In this document: positions 1 to 6,056 of the stretch, one piece after another
How the letters are laid out: every line of letters begins with the position of its first letter
Position numbering within the stretch: position 1 is the first letter of the stretch
The notes under the pieces: model-generated
What the model was told of the DNA's origin: nothing
The model's database searches: none
The model's input: the letters and a program-made list of their open reading frames with translations, nothing else
NCBI GenBank assembly: GCA_039033795.1
Contig: JBCCBY010000002.1
Coordinates: forward strand, 1-32,966
Direction: 5' to 3'
DNA length: 32,966 bases
From: Parvularcula sp039033795
GTDB lineage: Bacteria; Pseudomonadota; Alphaproteobacteria; Caulobacterales; Parvularculaceae
Made by a program: the position numbers and the translations under genes

Positions 1-72
1 GCTATCTTGCGCCTCTTGCATTTTTTGCTGCAGGCCAGCGGCCTGTTTCATCATGTCTTGAAAGTCCATCAT
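1..72 (-). CDS. ybaB: YbaB/EbfC nucleoid-associated protein, N-terminus only
   Basis: Only the first 24 codons are in the window; the gene leaves through the left edge. The peptide begins MMDFQDMMKQAAGLQQKMQE, which fits the amphipathic N-terminal helix of the YbaB/EbfC family (a small dimeric DNA-binding protein). Two adjacent ATGs are possible starts; a GGAG lies 7 bases before the first. Its position downstream of dnaX on the same strand is the usual dnaX-ybaB-recR order, and recR would be expected just outside the window. Identification rests on a short fragment plus this synteny. Confidence 0.8.
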   Translation of the reverse strand, partial: MMDFQDMMKQAAGLQQKMQEAQDS

Positions 73-134
73 CACCACGCTCCGTTGCGCCAAATGCTCA
101 GGCTCGAAACGAAAACGCCGGTCGGGCCCATTCG

Positions 135-428
135 TCAACCGCTCATCATCGCAAGCAAATAGCGGGGGAAATAAAATGACGTCGCCGAGAGGCCCATACC
201 CGTGACAAAGAGCGCTACCCATTGAGAGACCCCCGGCAATGGGTTCTCGTCAGATTGCATATGCGCCAGCAAGAACATGCTGGTGGCCAGGATCAACACC
301 AGCACCAAGCCGCCGGGCAAAATCCAAAACGCCGTGGGATAGGTGGGGTTGGGAATGCTACCCACAACCATCTCAGCAACCACGATGATATAAGCGACGA
401 TAAAAAGCAGCAGCCTGAATGCGAACAC
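135..428 (-). CDS. Small three-helix membrane protein of unknown function
   Basis: A 97-residue, strongly hydrophobic protein with three predicted membrane segments at about residues 3-24, 33-55 and 69-92, joined by short polar loops. I do not recognise a family. The start is GTG, with AAGGGG a few bases upstream on the coding strand, so a ribosome site is present. It sits 74 bases after dnaX and 62 bases before ybaB, a place where those two genes are normally adjacent, so it is probably co-transcribed with them. There is no conserved catalytic motif. The overlapping plus-strand frame is Gln/His-rich and low in complexity, and is less credible. Confidence 0.6.
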   Translation of the reverse strand: MFAFRLLLFIVAYIIVVAEMVVGSIPNPTYPTAFWILPGGLVLVLILATSMFLLAHMQSDENPLPGVSQWVALFVTGMGLSATSFYFPRYLLAMMSG

Positions 429-502
429 ACTGATCCCCTTGTCGTTCTTCGTCCCAGCCTAGCGCATTTCCCGGTGGGGGAAAGGCGCCGTACCAGTGCC
501 CA

Positions 503-2074
503 TCAATCCGCCTGAAGCGGTCGCACCTGGGAGATGGTGGCTCCAGGAAAGGTTTTCAGCGCCTCACGCACGAGCGGATGCTCTTCGATTGCGCGTGCCC
601 TGGCTTCACGGAGGGTTGGCTCCGCTGTTGTGGCGTCGCCCACAACCACATCCCATGCCGCGCCAGTCCACGCGATCAGCCCCGCTTGGATTTTTTGCGC
701 CAAATCGGCGGGCGCAGCATCACCAAGCGCAATGGCGAGTGTTTCACCCTTTAAGTTGATGAGGTGCACGGAGTGCTCGATGTGTTGGCTCAGGACCATG
801 TCACCATGCTGCGCGGCAAGCGCCGCAATGTCGGCAAGGCTTGTTGGCATCGCCTGGTGTTGTGGCGGGGCTGCCGCAACGGGGGACGGGGTTTGCGGCG
901 CCGTCAACACCGGCAGATCGCCGCCGCCCGCGAGCACCTCCCCAGGCGTTGGGAGCGCGCTGGCATAGGCAAGGCGCACAAGCCCTATCTCAGCTGCCGC
1001 CGCGGGATCAGGGGCGCTCTGCGTTTCCTGCAGCGCTTTCATCAAAAGCGACCATGTCCGTGTCAGGGCCGGCAAGACATAACGCTCGGCCAACCGTGCG
1101 GCCGCATCGGCATCCGTGCTGCCCGCCGGACCGTGCGCCGCCGCTTCATCGCCCGCCACTTTCGTCCGTGTGATGAGATGCGTGATATCGAGGAGATCGC
1201 GGATAATCTCAGTTGGATCGGCGCCATAATCAAACTGGTGACGGAACTGAGCAAGCGCGGAGGCCGTCTCGCCATTCAAGGCAGCCTCGAGCAGCAACCA
1301 GGTTTGTCCGCGGTCAGCGAGGCCAATCATCCGGCGCACAGGATCGGCCGCGATCACATCCCCATCACGGCTCAGGATCGCCTGGTCGAGCAAAGACAGC
1401 CCGTCTCGCACAGATCCTTGGGCTGCGCGCGCGAGCAGATCGAGGGCGTCCTGATCGGCCTTGACACCCTCCTTCTGCGCGATCGAGCCAAGATGACCGG
1501 CCAAGGTCGGACCATCAAAGCGTTTCAAGTCAAAACGCTGGCAGCGCGAAAGCACCGTCACCGGAACTTTACGGATTTCCGTCGTTGCAAAGATGAATTT
1601 CACATGGGGCGGTGGTTCCTCGAGGGTCTTGAGGAACGCGTTGAACGCATTCTTCGACAGCATGTGGACTTCGTCGACAATATAGACCTTGTAGCGGCCG
1701 ACCGTTGGGGCATAGCGCACGCCTTCAATCAACTCACGGATATCATCGACACCGGTCCGCGAGGCCGCATCCATTTCAATGACATCAGGATGCCGCCCCT
1801 CAGCAATGGCGCGGCAGTGCCGACCCTCCACCGCCATATCCACGGTGGGGGCGTCCACCTCCTCGGTCTCATAATTCAAGGCGCGCGCCATGATCCGCGC
1901 CGTGGTCGTCTTTCCCACCCCGCGCACGCCAGTCAGCACAAAAGCATGGGCGATACGGTCTGCGGCAAATGCATTGCGCAGCGTTCTGATCATCACCTCG
2001 TGGCCAAGAAGATCATCGAACGACGTCGGGCGGTATTTGCGCGCGAGCACTTGATAGGGAGCGGCTTCAGTCAC
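503..2074 (-). CDS. dnaX: DNA polymerase III subunit gamma/tau
   Basis: Clamp-loader ATPase of the replicative polymerase, 523 residues. The N-terminal AAA+ module shows Walker A GVRGVGKT (49-56), Walker B DEVH (134-137), the clamp-loader stretch KTLEEPP after it, and the SRC motif (176-178) carrying the arginine finger. The middle is the lid/collar region; the C-terminal 150 residues are Ala/Pro-rich and then form a small domain, as in tau-type proteins. The classical four-Cys zinc site between Walker A and B is almost gone: only Cys87 (GRHCRAIAEG) remains, with the other positions Tyr, Ala and Gly. From memory other alphaproteobacteria also show this. The start is GTG with AAGGTGA upstream. 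I see no convincing slippery heptamer for a separate gamma form. It is followed by the small membrane gene and ybaB. Confidence 0.97.
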   Translation of the reverse strand: MTEAAPYQVLARKYRPTSFDDLLGHEVMIRTLRNAFAADRIAHAFVLTGVRGVGKTTTARIMARALNYETEEVDAPTVDMAVEGRHCRAIAEGRHPDVIEMDAASRTGVDDIRELIEGVRYAPTVGRYKVYIVDEVHMLSKNAFNAFLKTLEEPPPHVKFIFATTEIRKVPVTVLSRCQRFDLKRFDGPTLAGHLGSIAQKEGVKADQDALDLLARAAQGSVRDGLSLLDQAILSRDGDVIAADPVRRMIGLADRGQTWLLLEAALNGETASALAQFRHQFDYGADPTEIIRDLLDITHLITRTKVAGDEAAAHGPAGSTDADAAARLAERYVLPALTRTWSLLMKALQETQSAPDPAAAAEIGLVRLAYASALPTPGEVLAGGGDLPVLTAPQTPSPVAAAPPQHQAMPTSLADIAALAAQHGDMVLSQHIEHSVHLINLKGETLAIALGDAAPADLAQKIQAGLIAWTGAAWDVVVGDATTAEPTLREARARAIEEHPLVREALKTFPGATISQVRPLQAD

Positions 2075-2230
2075 TGCTCACCTTAACCTTGAAAAGGCAG
2101 CAAACAAAAGGGCTCCAGCAGTTCTGCGCACGCCAGAATTTATCAAGATCAGCAACACGCTAGACGCGCAGCGGTTGTCGGGGGATGATGCGGGTCGAAG
2201 GGAAGTTGCAATTTATCGGTGAGGGTCACC

Positions 2231-2521
2231 ATGGCGACGCTGCAAATCGCGCATATACGCGAACAACAGACGGATCTGATCATTGTTCCGCTCGACGTTA
2301 AATTTGGCTACCGCAAGAACCGGCGGCAAGAAGACATCCTGTTTGATATCAAACAGGCCGCCCGCCGGGCTGGCCTGAAGGGCCATGTTGTCCCGGTGTG
2401 GCTCGACGATGACCACAAAGAGATGAAATTCATGGCGCCAGAAGCATGGCACCCATTCTTCACCAGCATCGATTGGCCTTGGATGACAAAGCGCCTCAAC
2501 AAAACGCTCGAAATCGAGTAG
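2231..2521 (+). CDS. Conserved-looking 96-residue protein of unknown function
   Basis: A soluble protein of 96 residues, rich in charged and aromatic residues, with no signal peptide or membrane segment. The C-terminal half carries several Trp (HPFFTSIDWPWMTKRL). I do not recognise a named family. I chose the ATG because GGTGAGG lies 6 bases before it; a GTG four codons earlier is also in frame but would place the ribosome site inside the gene. It is divergent from dnaX, with a 156-base gap that must hold both promoters. The reverse-strand frame across the same bases is Cys/His/Phe-rich and looks like a shadow. Confidence 0.65.
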   Translation: MATLQIAHIREQQTDLIIVPLDVKFGYRKNRRQEDILFDIKQAARRAGLKGHVVPVWLDDDHKEMKFMAPEAWHPFFTSIDWPWMTKRLNKTLEIE

Positions 2522-2620
2522 CGGCCACCCGCCCAACCAATCGCTCATCATGTTTGTGTGCGGACGTCATGGTCCTGGGCCACCCCTCATCCCCTTGTGG
2601 TTTCGATACGCGCCGCATCA

Positions 2621-2636
2621 AGGGCGCCTTCGCCCT
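2621..2636. other. Short perfect hairpin between convergent genes
   Basis: AGGGCG-CCTT-CGCCCT is a 6-bp perfect stem with a 4-base loop in the 132-base gap between the 96-residue gene and the tetR 3' end. There is no T-run on either side, so it is at most a weak bidirectional terminator. The rest of this gap holds nothing I can name. Confidence 0.3.
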
Positions 2637-2653
2637 GCGCGCGGTCCGCTCTC

Positions 2654-3298
2654 TTAGCTGATCAACAATGCCCGAACGTGGCCCTCGATCATGGCGATAT
2701 ACTGATCGATGACTGCATGGGATGCGCCGTCGTGATCAACCAAGACAGTCAACCGAACCACATGTCCCCACAGATGGCACACCAACAACGCTGTGGATTC
2801 AATGGCGGCCTTGTCGGCCTTGTCGCCAGCCAGCATGACCAGCCGTTCGGTGATCCTGGCAGCATTGGCCCGAGAGTTGGCAAAATCAGCCTCCTGCAGC
2901 GTCGGCTCCATGGTGGGTGATGTCCAAATCACAAAAAGGGCGGGTCGCGCTTTGACCAAAGCGACATGGTCTTTGATCAGCGCCCCTATTCCTTGAACAA
3001 CAGCCTCGACCGACTGCGCGTCTTCAAGACCCACCCGGAGCGAGTCATCAATGGGTTCCATCTCGCGCGCGAACAATCGCGCCACGAGCGCCGTGCGGCT
3101 CGGGAAATATTGGTAAAGTGAACCGATTGGAACCCCAGCACGTTCTGCAACAACGGTCATTTTGAAATCGAGATGACCTTGTTCGGTCGCAAGCTCCCCC
3201 GCTGCTTGCAGGATGGCGTCGACCCGAGCCCGCCCACGGGCCTGCGGTGGTTCCTTCCAGGCAAGGGTGGAGGGCGTCGTCATGGCTTGACATAACAT
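2654..3298 (-). CDS. TetR/AcrR family transcriptional repressor
   Basis: A 214-residue one-component regulator. An N-terminal helix-turn-helix is evident at about residues 24-70 (AGVPIGSLYQYFPSRTALVA), the TetR pattern in which G-x-LYxYF forms the recognition helix. The rest is a helical ligand and dimer domain with no membrane segment. It is transcribed away from a membrane protein and a GNAT gene, with a 50-base gap containing two tandem palindromes, so it probably represses both itself and the divergent pair. The first ATG has GAGGAA 5 bases upstream, and that ribosome site lies inside one operator. An ATG five codons later (position 3283) is possible but has a poorer site. The ligand is unknown; the neighbours suggest a small toxic compound. 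Confidence 0.9.
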   Translation of the reverse strand: MLCQAMTTPSTLAWKEPPQARGRARVDAILQAAGELATEQGHLDFKMTVVAERAGVPIGSLYQYFPSRTALVARLFAREMEPIDDSLRVGLEDAQSVEAVVQGIGALIKDHVALVKARPALFVIWTSPTMEPTLQEADFANSRANAARITERLVMLAGDKADKAAIESTALLVCHLWGHVVRLTVLVDHDGASHAVIDQYIAMIEGHVRALLIS

Positions 3299-3315
3299 GA
3301 GGGTTCCTCATATTA
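3293..3315. promoter_or_regulatory. TetR operator, site 1
   Basis: TAACATGAGG-GTT-CCTCATATTA: a 23-bp palindrome with 10-bp arms and a single mismatch around a 3-bp centre. It covers the tetR ribosome site and start codon, so binding would block tetR expression directly. The geometry is typical of TetR-family operators. It was seen in sequence; binding is inferred. Confidence 0.7.
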
Positions 3316-3316
3316 C

Positions 3317-3339
3317 AAACACGAGTAATCCTCATGTTA
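3317..3339. promoter_or_regulatory. TetR operator, site 2
   Basis: A second copy of the same 23-bp element, with a degenerate left arm (AAACACGAGT, 7 of 10 matching) and a perfect right arm (CCTCATGTTA) around AAT. Its centre is 24 bp from that of site 1, a little over two helical turns. It ends 9 bases before the ATG of the divergent membrane gene and abuts its ribosome site. Confidence 0.6.
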
Positions 3340-3348
3340 GGAGCACCC

Positions 3349-3729
3349 ATGACGGCCCTAGGCCTTCTCTTGATCACCAAGATTGCCGTGACGGGCGTTT
3401 TGATCGGCATCCCGTTTCTTGTTCTACCGCGCGCTTTGGTGGCGCGGCTGTCAGGCTTTGAGGCGACGCCCGTTCTCTATCGTCTCTATGGGATCGCCAT
3501 TATCGCGCTGCTGGTTGGCTATGGCGGCGGCCTGGTGCAGACACTGGATGGGTCATTCCCCTGGGGCGTGGCCGCCATGGGGATCGTGTCAAACGGCGGA
3601 GCAGCGGTCATCTTGGTGCTCACTGGACAAGCGAAAACAATGCGCGCACTGACGGCATTCTTTGTGCTGATCACCGCAGGGTTGGTAACAGCGGCGATGA
3701 TGCCCGAAGCAGCCATGAAAGTCTTTTGA
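3349..3729 (+). CDS. Four-helix integral membrane protein, TetR-controlled
   Basis: A 126-residue protein with four predicted membrane helices (about residues 4-24, 42-61, 72-91 and 100-118) and little soluble sequence. I do not recognise a named family. I start it at the ATG preceded by AGGAG with 6 bases spacing; an ATG five codons upstream lies within the operator. Its stop codon overlaps the next start (TGATG), so it is translationally coupled to the GNAT gene. With the divergent TetR this makes a small regulated cassette; export or membrane modification of the inducer is a guess. Confidence 0.8.
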   Translation: MTALGLLLITKIAVTGVLIGIPFLVLPRALVARLSGFEATPVLYRLYGIAIIALLVGYGGGLVQTLDGSFPWGVAAMGIVSNGGAAVILVLTGQAKTMRALTAFFVLITAGLVTAAMMPEAAMKVF

Positions 3730-4328
3730 TGCAACCAACCGTCGAAAAAGCTGGCCCTGACGATGTCGGCTCTGTCGCCCAAACCATTGCTGAGGCCTTC
3801 GCCGATGACCCGATCACGCAATGGGCGTTCGGCCAGCCCGATCTTTTTCGCCAGGCGCTCATCACGCTGATCAACGATGTTTATCTGCCGCGAGGTTTTG
3901 TCACAAAAGCCGGGAGCAATGCCGCATCGGTCTGGCTCCGCCCCGGTGAGAGCGCAGAGAGTTCGTTTCTTGGGATGCTGCGGTTCATCGCAACGACGTT
4001 ACCAAAAGCGGGTCCTCGGCCGATCATCCGGGGCATGAAGCTTGATGCCTGCATGGATGCCCTCAAACCCAAATCCCCGTTTCTCTATCTCTTTCTCGTT
4101 GGGGTCTGCCCGGGAGCGCAAGGGCAAGGCCTTGGAAGTCTTCTGATTAAGGATGGATTGCAAGAGGCCGATAAGGGCGGCTTCCCCGCCTATCTTGAAA
4201 GCAGCAAAGAAGAGAACATCCCCCTTTACGAGCGCCACGGCTTTCAAGTGATCGAAAAAGCGCAGGTCGACGCCACCTCCCCGCCCTTTTGGACAATGCT
4301 GCGCGAACCACGACAAAGCCCAGCTTAA
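3729..4328 (+). CDS. GNAT family N-acetyltransferase
   Basis: A 199-residue acyl-CoA N-acyltransferase. The acetyl-CoA pyrophosphate loop is clear: VCPGAQGQGLGSLLI at about residues 126-140 fits the R/Q-x-x-G-x-G/A pattern. The following strand and helix (YLESSKEENIPLYERHGFQV) form the C-terminal half of the fold, where the YERHGF block is typical. The N-terminal third (AFADDPITQWAF) resembles GNATs that act on small molecules. Its start overlaps the previous stop by one base, so it belongs to the TetR-controlled operon. The substrate is unknown; drug or metabolite detoxification fits the cassette but is inference. Confidence 0.9.
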   Translation: MQPTVEKAGPDDVGSVAQTIAEAFADDPITQWAFGQPDLFRQALITLINDVYLPRGFVTKAGSNAASVWLRPGESAESSFLGMLRFIATTLPKAGPRPIIRGMKLDACMDALKPKSPFLYLFLVGVCPGAQGQGLGSLLIKDGLQEADKGGFPAYLESSKEENIPLYERHGFQVIEKAQVDATSPPFWTMLREPRQSPA

Positions 4329-4349
4329 AAAGCCAACAGCGATGGAGGA

Positions 4350-4446
4350 GAGGTGGAAAGCCGACGCGACCCGCAGCGAAACTCGTTACGGCTGCTTCCT
4401 TCCGGACCTGACCGGGTTGGCGAGGACTGCGTCCGCGCGGCCTTCC
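4350..4446 (-). ncRNA. ffs: Signal recognition particle RNA (4.5S type)
   Basis: Read on the minus strand, the sequence contains the universal SRP hairpin signature GGTCAGGTCCGGAAGGAAGC (rc of about 4394-4413), with the GGAA tetraloop and the asymmetric loop that Ffh binds. The ends pair: GGAAGGCCG at the 5' end with CGGCTTTCC near the 3' end, 9 consecutive pairs including one G-U. This gives a single long hairpin of about 92-100 nt, the size of small bacterial SRP RNA. The exact ends are estimated. A T5 run follows about 20 bases downstream of the stem. The 5' end begins only a base or so after the stop codon of the hydrolase gene. Confidence 0.93.
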
Positions 4447-4447
4447 T

Positions 4448-5503
4448 TTACGGCATATCGCTCGGCAAAGGCTCTGGTGCAAGGGGCGCGTCACCCAAGT
4501 CTGCCTCCTCAACCTCTTCTTCTATGAGCGGCATGGGTTCGGGCATAGAGACCGGGGGGAAGACCTCGTCATCGAGGACCGCGCGCACATCGGCGCCAAA
4601 CAAGGCCGGGATCTCCTCCATCGGCGCATGGCCCACACCCTCATAGATAATGGCCCGCGCATTTGGCATGCGGTCCACAAAGCCATCAGCGGCGCTGGGG
4701 TGGATCAGCGGATCTTCGTCGCCAAAGACCACCAGTGTTGGCACAGTCACCTCCTTCAAGCGTCCTGAGAGGTCGGCCCGCTCACCGGCAAACTGATCGG
4801 CCATCGCCTGGCGATTGCCCGGATAGCGCAGAAGCTCCCAGTACCGGTCCACCATCGCGTCATCGATCACCTCGTGCTTGCTTAAGGTTCCATAGATCGA
4901 GTTCTCAATGGCCGCGCGCGGCGTCAGCTTCGTGCTCGCCAGCCGCCCAACGGGGTTCTGCAAAATACGGAAGCCCAAGTTGGATCGCTCGACAAAGCTC
5001 TGCGGAATACCCGCCGCATCGACCAGCACCAGCGCTTTCACTCGGTCGGGACGGGCAATTGCATCCCGCCACGCAATCCAGCCGCCCATGGAGTTGCCAA
5101 TTAAAACCGCCTCGTTGATCCCTTCGGCCGCGAACACCGCATCAAGGCCGTCCGCCATGGCGTCATAGGTGTATAGCCGATCGGGGTGCGGACCGGTGAG
5201 GCCATGGCCGGGCTGATCATAGGCGATGACCCGATAATCGTTCTCGAGCGTCGCCCGAAGCGGCTCCCACGTATGAAGGCTCGCGGATGTCCCGTGGATC
5301 AGGACCACGGCTGGTGCATCGACCGGTCCAGAGACCCGGTAATGCACCTGCATCCCGCCCACCGCAGGGGCATAAAGAGCCTCGGGCCCGCCATATTTGG
5401 CCTTCATCTCCGCCACATCGGTATCAGGGGTCCAAAGGGCTGCCGTGCCGCCGCCGAGCACAAGCAGCACGAGCAATAGAAGGATCGTCAAAAACCGGCG
5501 CAT
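4448..5503 (-). CDS. Membrane-anchored alpha/beta hydrolase with acidic C-terminal tail
   Basis: A 351-residue serine hydrolase. An N-terminal hydrophobic segment (residues 4-23) serves as signal anchor, placing the enzyme outside the membrane. The alpha/beta hydrolase landmarks are present: oxyanion motif HGTSAS (70-75), nucleophile elbow GNSMGG with Ser138, acid Asp264 in GDEDP and His292 in GVGHAP. After the fold there is a roughly 45-residue Pro/Glu/Asp-rich tail (EEEVEEADLGDAPLAPEP) unlike the compact end of most relatives. The ATG has GAGGAGG 5-6 bases upstream. The substrate cannot be told; the general esterase/epoxide hydrolase superfamily is certain. The SRP RNA follows immediately on the same strand. 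Confidence 0.92.
   Translation of the reverse strand: MRRFLTILLLLVLLVLGGGTAALWTPDTDVAEMKAKYGGPEALYAPAVGGMQVHYRVSGPVDAPAVVLIHGTSASLHTWEPLRATLENDYRVIAYDQPGHGLTGPHPDRLYTYDAMADGLDAVFAAEGINEAVLIGNSMGGWIAWRDAIARPDRVKALVLVDAAGIPQSFVERSNLGFRILQNPVGRLASTKLTPRAAIENSIYGTLSKHEVIDDAMVDRYWELLRYPGNRQAMADQFAGERADLSGRLKEVTVPTLVVFGDEDPLIHPSAADGFVDRMPNARAIIYEGVGHAPMEEIPALFGADVRAVLDDEVFPPVSMPEPMPLIEEEVEEADLGDAPLAPEPLPSDMP
4454..4482 (-). promoter_or_regulatory. Possible ffs promoter inside the hydrolase 3' end
   Basis: On the minus strand TTGCAC is followed after exactly 17 bases by GATATG, then 7 bases to the GGAAGG that opens the SRP RNA. The spacing is ideal but each hexamer matches sigma-70 consensus at only about 3 of 6 positions. 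The alternative is processing from a hydrolase-ffs transcript. Confidence 0.35.
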
Positions 5504-5604
5504 CAGGGCCTCCTCAAAATTCGTCGTTTCACTTTTTTGTTGGGTTACCCGATCGGATCCGTGGAAGCCAATTGGCGGACCAAACGGTCTCTGTTCGCTT
5601 TGTC

Positions 5605-5625
5605 CCGTCGGCTGTGCTTCGACGG
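5605..5625 (+). other. Hairpin in the SMR exporter leader
   Basis: CCGTCG and CGACGG form a 6-bp perfect stem with a 9-base loop, ending about 12 bases before the AGGAGAG ribosome site. It does not match any guanidine riboswitch class I can recall. It could be a simple leader structure or chance. Confidence 0.3.
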
Positions 5626-5649
5626 CGCCTCGTGACAGGAGAGCAAAGC

Positions 5650-5970
5650 GTGGCGTGGTTTATCCTATTCACCGCAGGACTGTTGGAAATCGTTTGGGCC
5701 CTCGCGCTCAAGCAATCCGAGGGCTTCACCAGGCTGGGGCCGATGCTCGTTGTCGTGCCGACCGCTGCCGCAAGCTTTTGGCTTCTGGCGATAGCGATGC
5801 GGGCGCTCCCCGCGGGCACGGCCTATGCGATCTGGACGGGCATCGGGGCGACCGGTGTGGCGGGCATTGAAATCATGCTCGGTCAGGCCCCGACGACCGC
5901 GATCCGCGTTCTTTCCATTGGCGCAATCGTTGCGGGGATCATCGGCCTCCGCCTTTCATCAGGTAGCTGA
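5650..5970 (+). CDS. sugE: SMR-family exporter, guanidinium (Gdx/SugE) type
   Basis: A 106-residue four-helix small multidrug resistance protein that works as an antiparallel dimer in the inner membrane, exchanging protons for cations. The first helix carries G10-LL-E13-IV-W16, and the third region reads GTAYAIWTGIGATG; both match the Gdx/SugE branch rather than EmrE. The established role of that branch is guanidinium export. The start is GTG, supported by AGGAGAG upstream; the frame stays open further upstream but lacks any signal there. It stands alone, divergent from the hydrolase, with nudC 86 bases downstream on the same strand. No guanidine riboswitch is evident upstream. Confidence 0.88.
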   Translation: MAWFILFTAGLLEIVWALALKQSEGFTRLGPMLVVVPTAAASFWLLAIAMRALPAGTAYAIWTGIGATGVAGIEIMLGQAPTTAIRVLSIGAIVAGIIGLRLSSGS

Positions 5971-6056
5971 CGTCGATGCTTGAGATTTGGGCGCAGCCGC
6001 GCTTTGACCGAGCGTCCAGTGAGTTTGCCCCGCTTTTTGTCTAGGAGATGCGCACG

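Noticed and set aside
690..705. A6 run in dnaX as a programmed frameshift site
   Set aside because: The reading frame is CAA AAA ATC, so the A-site codon would not re-pair after a -1 slip. No supporting stem was noted.
764..2086. A 440-codon plus-strand frame opposite dnaX
   Set aside because: It lies wholly antisense to a clear dnaX gene and has shadow-like composition.
2213..2551. Minus-strand frame opposite the 96-residue gene
   Set aside because: It has poor composition and no ribosome site, while the plus-strand frame has both a start signal and protein-like sequence.
5287..5649. Upstream extension of the SMR exporter to 227 residues
   Set aside because: It overlaps the hydrolase gene antisense. 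The family is about 105 residues and the GTG has its own ribosome site.
5504..5649. Guanidine riboswitch before the exporter
   Set aside because: I found neither paired ACGR-loop hairpins nor the conserved blocks of the other classes; only one plain hairpin is present.
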